Shown here in pieces: positions 34,463 to 46,395 of a DNA stretch of 64,000 nt. Made by a program: the position numbers and the translations under genes. The stretch's first letter is position 1; the number at the start of each line of letters is the position of its first letter. This DNA is from Tetraselmis striata (Eukaryota; Chlorophyta; Chlorodendrophyceae; Chlorodendrales; Chlorodendraceae): positions 1-64,000 of the forward strand of contig VCJN01001300.1 in assembly GCA_006384855.1 (NCBI GenBank), written 5' to 3'. The notes beneath the pieces are model-generated. The model did not search any database. It saw nothing but the letters and a program-made list of their open reading frames with translations, and was not told the DNA's origin.

Positions 34463-36922
34463 ATGGCTCCGAAGGCCAAAGCGGCCGTCGATAGCAGCTA
34501 CGCGGAGGAGACGCCCGAGGCGCGCGCGGCGCGGCTCGAGAGCGCGCGGCTGAAGGAGGCGGCGCAGAAGGGCGGGGTGCGCGCCGTCACCCCCCCACCC
34601 CCACCCCCACCCCCCTCCCCCGCCCCCCACACCCTCGGCCCCGACCCGTTGCCCTCGGCACGGGTCCACCCGTTCCATCTGCTTGGTCGGCCGGGCGTGG
34701 CGTGGTGGTTGAGATCGCTCCCCTCCCCGCTTCTCTGGCTGTGCCTGGCCAGCAGGTACTCTCCAAGACGAGACGGATATGCCCGGAACCAAATCCCCCT
34801 TCCAAGCGTGCGGCCCCCCCCCCCCCCCCCCCGGGTTGATGCCATAAATCCTCCGCCGCTACCAATCTCGCACCTGTCCGCGTGGGGGCTGGCGCAGTGC
34901 TGCAGCGCGCCAACGGGAAGGACATCGTGAAGAAGACCTCCATCCGGAAGAACAGGTACATGCTGCTCTTCAACGTGTCCATCACGCCCAAGGCGGGCGG
35001 CAAGCTGGTGCGCCCGGCCGCCCAGCGCGGTGCCCCCTGAGGCCACTTCGGCGTGAGCTCGGCTGCGGTTGGTGACAGGAGGCCGGGAATCGGTTTGTGG
35101 CTGCCAACACAGGGCACGCTCAAGCACCTGGACACGCAGAACCCGGTGATGTACATGGACTTCCCGGAGGGGCGGCTCAAGTTTTTCGGCACGCTGGTCT
35201 TCCCCAACACCAAGTACATGATGCTCAAGGTCGGCACCAAGGACATTCTGTGCGAGGACATCTTCGGGAGCATGGTGGTCTTCTCGGAGGTGTGGTGGGT
35301 GGGGAGCGCGGAGGAGAACCCGGAGGAGAGGCGGCTGGACATGCCGGCGGCGCTGCTGGAGCGGCGGGTGCACCAGGAGCCGGCGGAGGGGCCCGAGTCG
35401 CAAGACCCCGCCGGCAAGATGGAGGAGGACGCTGAGGAGGCAGAGGAGGACGACGACGATAAGATGCAGGTGTGGCTGCTTGGTGCGGCAACACGTGCCC
35501 AGCCCCACCTCATGCCTACAGTGGGAGAAGTCATGCATCAAGTCAATGGTTGCATGTTGCGACGTATTTTATTTACCAATACGAGTACTAATCATTAAAA
35601 TGACAGGAATGTCGATTATTCCCCTACATATATGTGTATATATATGTATATCTGCTGCTATTTTGGCATGCTTGCCTTTATGTTTTGTCATATGTGGGCG
35701 TCTACATGCCCGTGCGCTGGAGATCCGACAATCTGCGCCGCGGTCGCGCAGCCGCCGCCGCCACGCCCGTCCTCGAAGCCCATGCGTGCCGCCGCCAAGG
35801 GCGCGCTCAAAGTGCTGCGTGGCGAGGACAGCGACGACCTGTCGGCGCAGCTGGCGGGCGGCGACGAGGACAGCGACGGCGAGTCCTATGACGGCGTGGG
35901 GGTGCTGGGCAAGCGCAGCTCGCAGGACACGGGCGTGGGCTCCTCTGGGGCGGGCAAGCCGCCGCCGCCGAAGGGTACGCCTCCTACCTGGGGCAGCCTG
36001 CAAACAAGTGCACCCGGATACAGCCTGTCATCTGCTCCACGGGGTGACTGCATGATTGCTTATCCGGAGCATTGGATTGCTCAGGTGTTTAGGGTTTTAA
36101 ACCTCGGATCAAACCTCCTGCCTGTTGCCTCCCGCTGTGCAGGCAGCATCCAGTCGATGATTGCCAAGATGAAGGCGCCAGCCGCAGCCAAGGGGAGTGG
36201 GGCAGGCGGGGAGACTGGCAAGGCTACGCCGCGAGGGCAGGCGGCGGCAAAGGGGGCGCCCTCGACGGTGAAGAAGGCGGGCAGCGGCGGCCGGTGCGCA
36301 TGGGCTTTAACCCCCCCCCCCCCTCCCCCCCCCAAGGTGCGCGGTGAGGCGGGGCATTTGCCAGGGCCACGTTCTGAGACGGCTGCCATGTGGCACAGGA
36401 AACGGAAAGCTGCGTCCGAGTCGGATGACGAGGAGGTGGTGGAGGAGGATGAGCTGGAGGACGCGGGGGTGGCGGCCACCCAGGGCTCTCAGGTGCACAT
36501 TGCGTGTTCCACAACCCATCCCATCCCGTACTCACCCACCCATGCGCAGCGGGCATCATCCTGTGCGCGCTTGTCTTGTATCAGCATGGCTTGTTTGGTG
36601 TCCTCGAGCGTTGTTCCCGTCAATGTGCGGATGAGGGTGGCTGGTTGCCGGCCGGGGGGGGGGGGGGGGGGGGGCACGAAGGCAATGTATTCTCTCTTCC
36701 AAGCGAGCGCACATCTCTCTCTTATGAGCATCATGATGGGGCTGTCCCACAGCGTGCTGACCCATCCCATCTGCCGGCCGCATTTGTTCCGCCCTGTAGC
36801 CGCGTTCTAGCGACCGACCGCAGCGGCGGGCGGCCGCCAAGCAAGTCAAGTACGACCTTGGGTCGGATGATGATGATGATGAGGAGGAGGAGGAGGAGGA
36901 GGAGGATGCAAGCAGCGAGTAG
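34463..36922 (+). CDS. RHL1: RHL1-like subunit of the plant topoisomerase VI complex
   Basis: Seven exons: 34463-34576, 34906-35007, 35113-35469, 35752-35974, 36143-36293, 36399-36492, 36800-36922; 1164 nt, 387 residues. The conserved core reads KNRYMLLF, HLDTQNPVMYMDFPEGRLKF, NTKYMMLKVGTKDILCEDIF and VVFSEVWWVGSAEENPEERR, which matches Arabidopsis RHL1/HYP7 in order and spacing. The tail is acidic and basic by turns and ends in runs of Asp and Glu, as in the family. RHL1 binds DNA and works with TOP6A/TOP6B in endoreduplication of plants; in an alga the same complex is inferred. The first junction is ambiguous: GT-AG as listed (QKGG-RANGKD), or a GC donor at 34572 joined to 34900 (QK-VLQRANGKD). 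Introns 1 and 5 have C runs, intron 6 a G run. Confidence 0.88.
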
Positions 36923-37277
36923 ACGGCTGCAGTGCGCCCGGTCGTGCCCCTTGAGAGGCAGGGGCACAAGGGCGGTGGCAAGCGGTCGCTCTATAAGCTT
37001 GCAAGATCTCCCCTGGATGGCACACGGGCAATTGCGTGCCGCAACGATGCTCTCGTGATGTTATGATCCTTCCTTCCCTCCGGCAGGGATTCGGCCTAAC
37101 GTGGGGCCTCACTATCGACCAGGCACAGCAGTGGGGGGACGGGGGCGCCTTGCCCCTTCAAGATGTAGCCGACTTGCCCAAAATGGCCGTCACAACATGG
37201 CATTGTATTGGCAATGGCGTGTGGAGTCACGGACCAGCGCCCCGGTCAATATATACCCTCACCAATTACCGCACACA

Positions 37278-38976
37278 TCACGCTGGGCGGCGCCCAAAGC
37301 GGCGCTGCCGGCCGGCATACACATGACACGCCGCACGCAGCTCCGCCTCCCCAAAGTCGGGCCACAGTGGCTCCGCAAAGTGCAGCTCCGCGTAGGCGAG
37401 CTCCCACAGCAGGAAGTTGCTCAGGCGCTGCTCGCCGCTGGTGCGGATGAGGAGGTCGGGCTCGGGCGGCACGGCGGGCGGCAAGGGGGGGCGCAGGTCC
37501 GCCAGTGCGCGCCCCAGCGCGGCTTCGTCCACCTCGGCCGGCGACAGCGTGCCGGAGGCGACGGCCTCCGCTAAGGAGCGCGCGGCGCGCGCCAAGTCTG
37601 ACCGCCCGCTGTGATTGAGCGCGATGCGGAGGTGCAGTGCGGCGCCGTGTGACGTCGCTGCCTCCGCCCTGCATAGGGCCACCGGGGAGGGGGGGGGGGC
37701 AACATCGGGGAGGTGAGGATAGGCACACGCAAGCGCTGGAATTCCCCGCGGCCATGGTTGGAATCTGTGTAGGTATACCTGGGAAGTTCGCGTAATCCAA
37801 TCAATGAACGCTCAGGAATGCCACAGGATTTACTAATGAAGGCTGGGAATAATGCGCCCGATGATTTGATGACATCACTTGTATGCACGGAAATCATTAA
37901 CAGTTATCAAATGTTTCAATGTGGAGGTTCCTGTGGAACTGGTGGTCCCGGTGCTGATAAAAGGTCATGAGCGCACCGGCGGACCTCCCGCCGCACATAG
38001 TCCGGCAGCGCCTCCACGTCCCCGAGGAAATGCAGCCGCACGCCCTGCTCCCGCAGCTCGCGGGCGGTGTCCCGCAGCTCCCGCGCGATGAGGCGCATCA
38101 GGAAGGCCACCTCCTCGGGCCCGCGCCCCCAGTTCTCTGCGGAGAACGCATACACCTGTGCCACGAGCAGGCGCGCGTCATCCACCGCCAGCGATGCCAG
38201 CGGCCCAAGTGAGGGAGGTCGGCGCCCGAGGGGACCACCTTCCATTACGAAAGGCTGTACGCCTGCCGATGCGCTGGGAAAGGGGGGGGGGGGGGGGGGG
38301 GGGGACCGTGAGTGCCGGGATGCCCCAGGCAACGCAGCACTTGACGCACTCCCGCAGCGCGCCGACACCTGCCTCATGGCCCATCTGCACGCTCTCGCCT
38401 CGTTGCCGCGCCCAGCGGCCATTCCCATCCATTATGATCTGAGGATCAGACGCGAATTGGGGCAGTTGGGGTGGGGGCGAAGCGGGGATGTCAGCTTACT
38501 CCGGGGGTTGCTTTCCATCGTGAATCTCCGCCCCCTCTCCCGCACCACCCCTGCTCCCGCATTCCCATTTCTGGACAACTTGCTCGCTGCCTGGGACGGC
38601 ACCTCCCACATGGGAGGGCCTCACGCCACGGCGCGCATTTCCCCCCGCCAGCGCCGCAAGCTATGGTGTGCTTCGAGCTGCTCACCGCTATATGCTGCGG
38701 CGCGCAGAGCGGCTCCAGTGCCAGCGGCGCGATCGCCCCCTCCGCTGACCCATCCACGTCCGAATCCGACTCCGGCTTGGGAGCAGCCGACGGCCAGCTG
38801 GCCTGCTGCCGCCATCCGCTGCCCCTGCGCCTGTCCTGGCGCTCGCTGGTGCGGCGTTGCGGAGCGGTCGGCGGCGGCCTCGGTTGAGGCGGAGGCGGCC
38901 GGCCGCTGGCGCACCGGGCGGAGGTGGAGCACTCGCTGCCTCGGCACCTTGCGGAAATTCCGCACGCGCCGCGCAT
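37278..38976 (-). CDS. cis-Prenyltransferase (undecaprenyl/dehydrodolichyl diphosphate synthase family)
   Basis: Four exons on the minus strand: 38976-38686, 38438-38307, 38155-37977, 37668-37278; 993 nt, 330 residues. Diagnostic motifs are HIAIIMDGNGRWARQRG (region I with catalytic Asp), GHEAGVGALRECV (region II), YAFSAENWGRGPEEV (region III), LHLRIALNHSGRSDL (region IV) and PDLLIRTSGEQRLSNFLLWE (region V). It condenses isopentenyl diphosphate onto an allylic primer to make cis-polyprenyl diphosphates. About 95 Ser/Arg/Pro-rich residues precede region I and suggest a plastid transit peptide, so a plastid enzyme is more likely than the ER dolichol enzyme (inference). Introns 2 and 3 carry C runs on the sense strand. 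Divergent from the p28 gene with 1 kb between starts. Confidence 0.92.
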
Positions 38977-39980
38977 CCTTGCCGGCTATCCCTGGCTGAG
39001 GCGCGCTCTTAAAGCGTCGGAGTTCCGCAGCAGCTGGGCTGTGGCGGCGCTATGTCGTCGTTGGATCGGCGGCGGGAGTGACGCTCTGGATAGCGACGAC
39101 TGCTGATGCGCGTCCGTCGTCGTCCGTGGCGTGCGCGGGGGCGGTTTGATGATGCGCGCGCTGTTTTATTGCTGTCTGATAGGGGCCTCCGTGGCCCGAG
39201 CGGGGTGATATGGAACACGAATATTTCATTGAAAAGCTACGAAAGTATGGCGTAGTCGTATGGAATCGCAACATTATTTAAATTGAGCGGGCCTCATCGC
39301 GGCGCCGAAGTTCCGAAGAGCAGTAGCACTTATTCGCTACAGGTACCCGTACCAACGCCGCGCGCCGGTGCGCATCAGTATCTGACAGCAATAATGCTGA
39401 TATTCAAAAAGGGTCGCTATATACCGGCGGCGAGAGCGCCCAGTTCTCGCGTACCGTAGATCTGCTGCGAAGTATGAGAATAAGTTCGAAATAATAGTGT
39501 CTTTAGTGAAAATGCCGAAATTCGTACGATGGTTCCCCGTTGTTTTCATCGTTTCCCGTTGTCCTCCGCCCCCCCCCCCCCCCCCCCACCCCACCCCCAG
39601 ATGCCAGTAACAATTGCCACCATATATATTTTAAATAATTATTGTTATATGTTATTATGTTCCGCGCATTACTGCTGTAAGTAGCCCAAGTATTATTTAC
39701 ATGAGCTAGCAGCAGAAGGCGATAAAATATCGGAAATCACCAAAAATAGCCCAAGTATGAAAATAGCAGTAGTGCTGTAAATAGCCCAAGCAGGCCGTGG
39801 GCCGTGGCCGTGGGCGGTGCCGCCGCGCGCCTGCATGCCGCATGCAATGTCCCAAGCCGCCGACACAGATGCGGCCCGCGCACCGGTACTCTTCGCACCT
39901 GACACGCCACCTTGCTCAAGTATATCCCCGGGAAATACTTGAAACAACAGCGCCAGGTCCGCTGCGGCAGGCAGGACGAG
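38977..39980. other. Intergenic region between divergent prenyltransferase and p28 genes
   Basis: About 1 kb with a C run at 39569-39587 and AT-rich stretches around 39610-39670. Presumably it holds both promoters; I see no clear TATA box or recognisable element. Confidence 0.5.
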
Positions 39981-40279
39981 ATGATTCCTCAGCTGGTGTC
40001 GCTCGTCAAGTATGACAACCCCACGCTGGTGAGCACCACCAAGGACAAGCGCGCCAAGGACAAGACCGGCAAGAAGGCGAGTGTCCGCCGTCGAGCGACC
40101 CTCACCGCTCCCCCCTGATCCTCGCCCCGCCAGTCTTGGCGCCACAATGTGGCCGAACATCTCATGTATCCGAGCGTCCATTGGAAGGGAGGGAGATGGG
40201 GGGGGGGGGGGGGGGGGGGGGGGGGGGCTCAGCCGGTGAGGGTGGTGAAATGATGTCTCGACGCCGCCGTGCACGTCGT

Positions 40280-40321
<42 letters not shown>

Positions 40322-41873
40322 CCGCCGCCCTCCATATCTCCTTCTCTGCCGCACCCACCCCACAGTATCAGAAATGGCACATGGAAATGGCTATACGTTG
40401 CAGATATGATAGAAGTAGCGGATTGCTGTTTTTGCGTTTGCAAGTGCTGGCAGCAGTAGCGAGTGGGAGGGGAACGGGGTGGGGCGTCTTTCATATTCAT
40501 TGAGGTGGAGTTTGCTTCCAGAGGACATGCTCGCCTGGCTTTTAGGTGCATGCACATTTGCCTTGATCCGGGGTCACCCTACCGGCTTGAGGCAGGGTGC
40601 TTCACGCCGTTTGCTGATGCGGCTCGACCATGTCCTGCGCCCAACAGAAGGACCTGCCTCCTGTCGAGCAAAAAGCGGGGCTCACACAGACCGAGGACAT
40701 CCTCAACTCCATCCTACCCCCTAGGTGATAAACGGGCCGTGGCGTTTCACCCACAACCAAGTCCGCATGGGCCTGGTCCGCTGCTGCGCGGGTTCATGCC
40801 CTCCGTTGATTTAAAGTACGCTCATGTGCTATGTGACGCGGCAGGGAGTGGACGGAGGACGGCCAGCTGTGGGTGCAGTATGTGTCGAGCACTCCGGCAA
40901 CCCGCCTAGATGTGATCAATCTGCAGGAGAAGCTGGACCAGGAGCTTCAGAGGCGGCAGGTACGACCCTGCTTTGGCCCGCCGCCCCTTCCATGCCCATC
41001 GCATGCCTACCTTTCGCCTCCGCCTGATACCTTGCCCCTGCCACACTCGTGTAACGATACCGCCTTCCCTCCGCAGGCGAGAGAGACCGGTATCTGCCCC
41101 GTGCGCGAGGAACTGTACGCGCAGTGTTTTGATGAGCTGATCCGCCAGGTCACCATCAACTGCGCGGAGAGGGGCTTGCTGCTCCTCCGTGTCCGCGACG
41201 AGATGCGCATGACCATTGCCGCCTACCAGGTGCTGCCTCCTACCAGCTCCATCCTCCTGGACCCGTGCACACATGCGCCAGGAATATAATGGGTGCATGA
41301 ACTTCTAAACTGATTGACTTTATACAACTGTTTTATCTACTTATGTATCTATCCATATATAGACATATATATATAGATATAGATACATAGACACTGGCTT
41401 TTCTGGTGTTAGAACTGCATGCGGCATGGATGAAGCAGGACTTACACGCCCATCCCGTGTCATCTCGGTTGCCCCTTCCATGCTGTAGACTCTGTATGAG
41501 AGCAGCGTCGCCTTTGGCATGCGCAAGGCTCTTCAGACTGAGCAGGGCAAGAGCGACATGGAGTCCCGCATCCAGGGCCTGGAGGCTGACTGCAAGGACT
41601 ATGAGCGCCAGGTCTGGCAGGGGCGGTTGCCCCCTTCAGCTTACACTGGACAGGCGGTGCTGTTGCTGCCTGGCCGATGGGGGTTGCCTTATGGTGAATG
41701 TGCTGCCGCAGGTGAATGAGTGGAAGATGAAGTGCGAAGCCATTGAGAAGCGTGAGAACGAGCGCCGCGAGGCGGACGCGAAGAAGCACAAAGAGGAGGT
41801 GGCGTACCTGGAGAACCACACCAAGCAGCTCAAGCAGCAGCTGGATGCCTTCTTGGCACCCGGCAAGAAGTAA
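39981..41873 (+). CDS. DNALI1: Inner-arm dynein light chain p28 (DNALI1/IDA4)
   Basis: Six exons: 39981-40076, 40648-40724, 40845-40959, 41077-41229, 41489-41611, 41712-41873; 726 nt, 241 residues, close to the about 250 of Chlamydomonas IDA4. Family blocks: VKYDNPTLVST, DILNSILPPREWTEDGQLWV, SSTPATRLDVINLQEKLDQE, RETGICPVREELYAQCFDEL, IRQVTINCAERGLLLLRVRD and TIAAYQTLYESSVAFGMRKA, then a C-terminal coiled coil. p28 is a subunit of single-headed inner dynein arms of the axoneme, so the organism builds motile flagella. The start is the MIP that matches the family. Intron 1 begins AAG-GCGAGT, a GC-AG intron, since the only nearby GT (40082) would break the frame. Intron 1 contains both a G run (40199-40227) and a C run (40281-40318). 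Confidence 0.95.
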
Positions 41874-43500
41874 GAGCACGAGTAGCAGCACCGCCAACCA
41901 TTGCCGGGCTCAGTTGAGCGTCTGTCAGCTGAGCCACTCAGGGTTCATTTGGCTACTGTGCCGAAAGCCAAGCTATATGCACAAAGTACTATGAGGCAAG
42001 TCAACACACAGAAACAAATATGCCCGCATCTCCAGCTGTTTTATACACAGTTGCCCCCCCCCCATCCCTCCTCGCTTGTAATAGCATTATTTCGTCAGTG
42101 GGTTCGCCGCTGTGCTGGGCTGTGCATGCTACGGTTGCCAGGGAAACACGTGGGTGTATCAGTGCAAGGCTAGATATTTCACTCCCATGCAGTTGCAGAC
42201 ACCTTTCTGCGTCAGCTAGTCAGCAAAAGACTGGGCGGTCTCAATGTCCTAGCGGGGGGTTGGGGGGGGGGGGGGATCGCAATCATCATACTCCGAGGAA
42301 TTGATCAACGCCGCATGGGCAAGTATGAAATAATACTGTTTCGCTATGCCCCGTGCCGCATGCATTTGGCACATGTCCCTGCTTTGCCTTGCCACATACC
42401 ACCACGGCGGACCTGCATGCGCATTCTTAAATTTGCGAGTACTGTGTTCTACAGTATGCGGAGAGCATATACGGATTGAATGGCGGCTTTCGCTGCCCCG
42501 GGGCCGAGCTGTAGTTAACCTTTAGCATTGAATGTGCCAAACTCGCCACTACAGTGCACCAACTAATAGAAAATACGGCGGAGGCAGTAGGCACACACGC
42601 CGCACGTGACAATGTTATTATCGTGTCCAAGGGTATTATTATATGTTGACCATAGCTGCCCAAGCGCAGTCCGCGCGCGACCGGTGAGATTCCGTTTGTT
42701 CCTATTAGTACACTGCAAATCCGAACAAACAATTGTTGTTTTTCATGACACGGTAATCAATGCACTGCGAACAGCGAAGCTCTTGTCACAATCGTCGTTA
42801 ATAATGCTACGGTGTGAATGTGTGCAAATTTGAAATTTTCAACTTTCAACTTTATTTCTTAGATTTGAATTCTTTATGCTTAGTGTTTGATGCGAACATG
42901 TCAGCTGTCTTACAGCCCGCCTGCACGAAGTGCGTAGCATGCAGCCCTCTGAAGCATGCCAAGTCTCTATGCTATATACCGCGCACGGAAACGGAAGGCA
43001 CCCGCACTTTTCAACTGTATTTCGGATATAATTCGTGTTTATTTCGGATATACTACGTTTTTTTAATATGGCTGTGCCCGCGCATGAGATCATGCGTATC
43101 AATACACTTGAGTAATTAAAACAAGTTAAATCCAAAGCGCATCCTCCAATTTTCTTGCTCGTTCGTTCCCGTTTATAACAGATAGGTTGCGTAATATGTT
43201 TCAATTCGACGCGACTAGTACGTTAAAAAGTCGGCATATCCCAGTTTTCCATGCGCCGTGTCGGGCAGAATACCTGTTATTAATTACATGTAATACTTGT
43301 TGTTTTCTTTTTGACATTTTAGGAAACCCTCTGACCCATCCCTACCCGTACCCTAATCCGCCCTGGCCGGGTGTTCCTCGTGATTTAAAAGCCTCATACA
43401 TATATGAGGCCGGGTTGTACAAACCCAGCCCATCTCCCCCTAACAGTACTTTAGTTCCCGTCCGCCATCCAAGCCGTTGCATATAGAGCCCCTAGTGGAC
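41874..43500. other. Intergenic region without recognisable gene
   Basis: Mostly AT-richer sequence with a G run at 42261-42274. Open frames are short and lack host-like codon use. I see nothing I can support. Confidence 0.6.
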
Positions 43501-43559
43501 GCCCTCTCCCCTCAATTGCCACCTCTTCACCAACAGAGCTTCAACGCTCCGGCTATTGA

Positions 43560-45600
43560 AAGGCAGCCGAGATGCCCCGCCGGCCGCATGAGTTGGGGAT
43601 GTTGGGCTCACGGATAGTCGGCGGCGCTACGGTGATGGCCTTACCCGCCGACTAGCTACGCTTCATGGACGGCGAGCTGACTCGTTTCCCGACTAGCGGA
43701 GCGTGGGAAGAAGGCCACTGTCCACGGTAAGTCTCCCGGCTCTTCCTTGTCCCCAAGCCCAGTGTCTACAAGCGGAGGCTCATCACCGACCTCTGACCCA
43801 TGAACCGGTCGTTCTGTTGCGGAGCGAGACCTGAGCTTCGGGACGCTCACTTGACTTCGCGCCATCTGGCACGACTTAGCGACTATATGTTGTCCATGGA
43901 CATGCATGACCGCAGGCTTCTACGCCGCCGGTATTGCCCCCGAGGACCGCGACTATATACTTTAACGTCGACTACCGGGGCAAGCTCTACCGCCGATTGG
44001 CATGGCTCCCCATGAGGTGGAGCCTGAGCACATGCTACTCTACTCCTTCACAGCCGCGTTAAACCGACACTTGCGCCGCCCCGACTTCACGGTGACCCCT
44101 CGCGGCGTTGGTCGCGGTCCAAGCTCAGCATGGCGGGACGGCGCCATACCCTACGTTGGCACTTCCGCGGGTGTCGGATGCTTCCCTACATGAACGACTT
44201 CTTGTTCTTCGCGTCGACGGGTCAGCACAATAAGCCTACGCCGTACGAGACCGCATCACCTCTATACTGGCTAAGCTTGGCCTTAGTCGCCACCCGGACA
44301 AGGCGCAACGGTAGGAACTTGTGCAACGGCTCGGGCACAACGGCATGGAGCTTACTACCATGACGGGATGATTCGGGCGCTAGAGTGCAAGCCCGAGTCG
44401 CTCGAGTGCCGCGTCGGTGCTCAGCCGTAAACACCCGGCGAAATGAGACAAGCGATGGCTGCATATACGCAAGCTAGCGTCGCTTGTGGGGCGATCCCAC
44501 TTCCACCCCCTCGTCATAAAGCCAGCATGGTAGGACCTCCGCGAGCTGCACGAAGTGCTCCGCACAAAGGACTCGCATAGCGGACGCGTAAATATGACGC
44601 GCCACCTCTTGTCAGACCTTGAGTGGTGTGCCGCGGTCCCTCCGCACAACAACAGTCGCTCCATCGACAAGCCGCTCGAGACTGCCTACATGCACGTCGA
44701 AAGCTCCGGCTACGGGTGGCGGGGTGGGACACCGTCCTCAACAACGAGCGAGACTACCGAGGCGCGCACATCACCTACGCATCACCTACAAGGAGCTCCG
44801 TGGTGTCCAGTAATAAGCCGTGCTCACCTTCCGCACCGAGCAACTACGAGTTCGACATGTATTTCTCCACGAGGACAACATGGGGTTGGTCTACAACCTG
44901 GCTCGCCAATCTCACCTCGTGTTCGCCCCTTCTTACGCTAAAACTACGGAAGTTATGGTCCATCCTCGACAACAACGACATCTCCGTTCGCGCGCGCTAT
45001 ATCATGACCACGGCGAACATCTCGGCGGACCGACTCAATCGCGACATCGACTACGACGACATGGCGTTTAACCTTCGCCACCTCGATCACCTTGACAACA
45101 TATAGGGTTGTCACACCATCGACCGCTTCGCTGTCATCATTGGGAACGCGTGCCTATCTCAATGCAACCCCCGCTGGCGCGATCCGTGCAGTGATGCCAT
45201 CGATTGCTTGCGCCTCTCCGACGGCGCGTCGCGACGCGAGCACACCCCCCTTTGGGGCCTCATCGACGATCTCGTCATCAAGCCCCAAACCTCCGGCGCG
45301 GCAGCCACCGTCATCGCGCCCTACAAGCCGGACATGAGGTGGCACTAGCGCCTCTCAGAGAAGGTATCCGAGGTAGTTGTCTTCCCGCCCTCGCTCCCGG
45401 ACCTCTCCGCGCCCAGCGACCTCGTCGTGCGCGAGGGGGTCGGTCCTCCCAAGTGATCCGTGGCCGCCTTCCGGCTCCTTCTCCGGGCCCGGTGCCCGGC
45501 CCGGTCTTCATGACCGCCCCTCGTCTGCCCCTCGGGCCGGGCGTCGTGCCCCGGCTCGGTCGAGCTCGGCCAACCACAAAGCCCCCCCTGCTTATTTGAA
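43560..45600 (+). pseudogene. Decayed DIRS-type reverse transcriptase and RNase H fragment
   Basis: Several frames must be read in turn. Around 43740-44230: LFLVPKPSVYKRRLI, then (about 43890-44030) a domain with IAPEDRDY-like and YRGKLYRL-like blocks, and at 44181-44210 LPYMNDFLFF. The last is the RT active-site box, but the first of the paired Asp is Asn. 44640-45100 carries the RNase H and connection region: AAVPPHNNSRSIDKP, ESSGYGW, AHITY, LHEDNMGLVYNLA, LRKLWSILDNNDI and RARYIMTTANISADRLNRDI. A further block to about 45470 contains ASPTARRDAS-like and AATVIAPYKPD sequences normally downstream of RNase H in DIRS elements. Many frameshifts and the altered catalytic box make it inactive. 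Confidence 0.75.
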
Positions 45601-45984
45601 ATATTCATTACCGCCAATAGTTGGGGACGGTTTTCTTCCGCCTGGCGCACGCCTACTTCGCGCGCTCGTCCGTGACACGCAGTTCCATATGGCGCGCACG
45701 CAGCGCGCAGCTCCACACCTTATAAGTACGGGCGTGGACCGCTGTGCCGCGGGCCCGCCGCTACGACACTAAATCAGACGTAGAAAACTGCAATAATGAC
45801 AACGGGCGCGGTTGACTCCGGTGCATCGCTGCGAGCCGACCCCGCGCGAGATAGTATTTTACAATAAACTAGGGAGACCTATTGTCTGCAGTCCCCACCT
45901 TCCACCTTAGTGCCCCGCCTATACCGTGTGGCGGGCCGCGTCCTTCCCACCCTCGCTCCGTCGCTCATTTCAGGCTTATTTTGT

Positions 45985-46265
45985 TTAATTTGAGCTGTGT
46001 TCTTGGGGTTACCTTTAATTCCCTTCCTTACACCTAGGTGTATGCGGGTGTCAACACCTGTTGCCCGCGATCTCTGCGCCACGCTAGTGATCAACCACGG
46101 ACAGTCATGGTGCTTCGGCACGGAGAAGTTGATGTACGCCACTTGGCGTACCACCCGCGGCGAAAACATATGTCACCCCCGTACCCATCAAATCTTATAA
46201 AACCATAATCGTCCGCTAGACTGGACCATCACTCTCGTAGTTTTGCGTTCGCCTCAGGCCCTCGG
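45985..46265 (+). repeat. Terminal repeat of a DIRS-like element (copy 1)
   Basis: Shares a long stretch with 58730-58985: TGTTCTTGGGGTTA, ATGCGGGTGTC, ATCTCTGCGCCACGC, GGTGCTTC, GGAGAAGTT, CCCCCGTACCCATCAAATCT, CCGCTAGA and CTCTCGTAGTTTTG in the same order. Here it stands just before a gag ORF, so it represents the left terminal repeat; at 58.7 kb it follows a recombinase, so it is the right one. Confidence 0.8.
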
Positions 46266-46395
46266 AGACGGTACTAAACCTTTTATCCTCCGCTCTCGGT
46301 GCTGCTACATGACCAGCTCAAGCCGAGGCTATTCTTTTCTCTCTTCTCCACGCGGCTCAATGCCCGACGACCCCTTTGCTATGTTTGGCGACGGC

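Noticed and set aside
34906-35040. RHL1 exon 2 running on to the stop at 35040
   Set aside because: A good GT donor at 35008 and an acceptor at 35112 restore the conserved core (GTLKHLDTQNPV); the read-through end has no family match.
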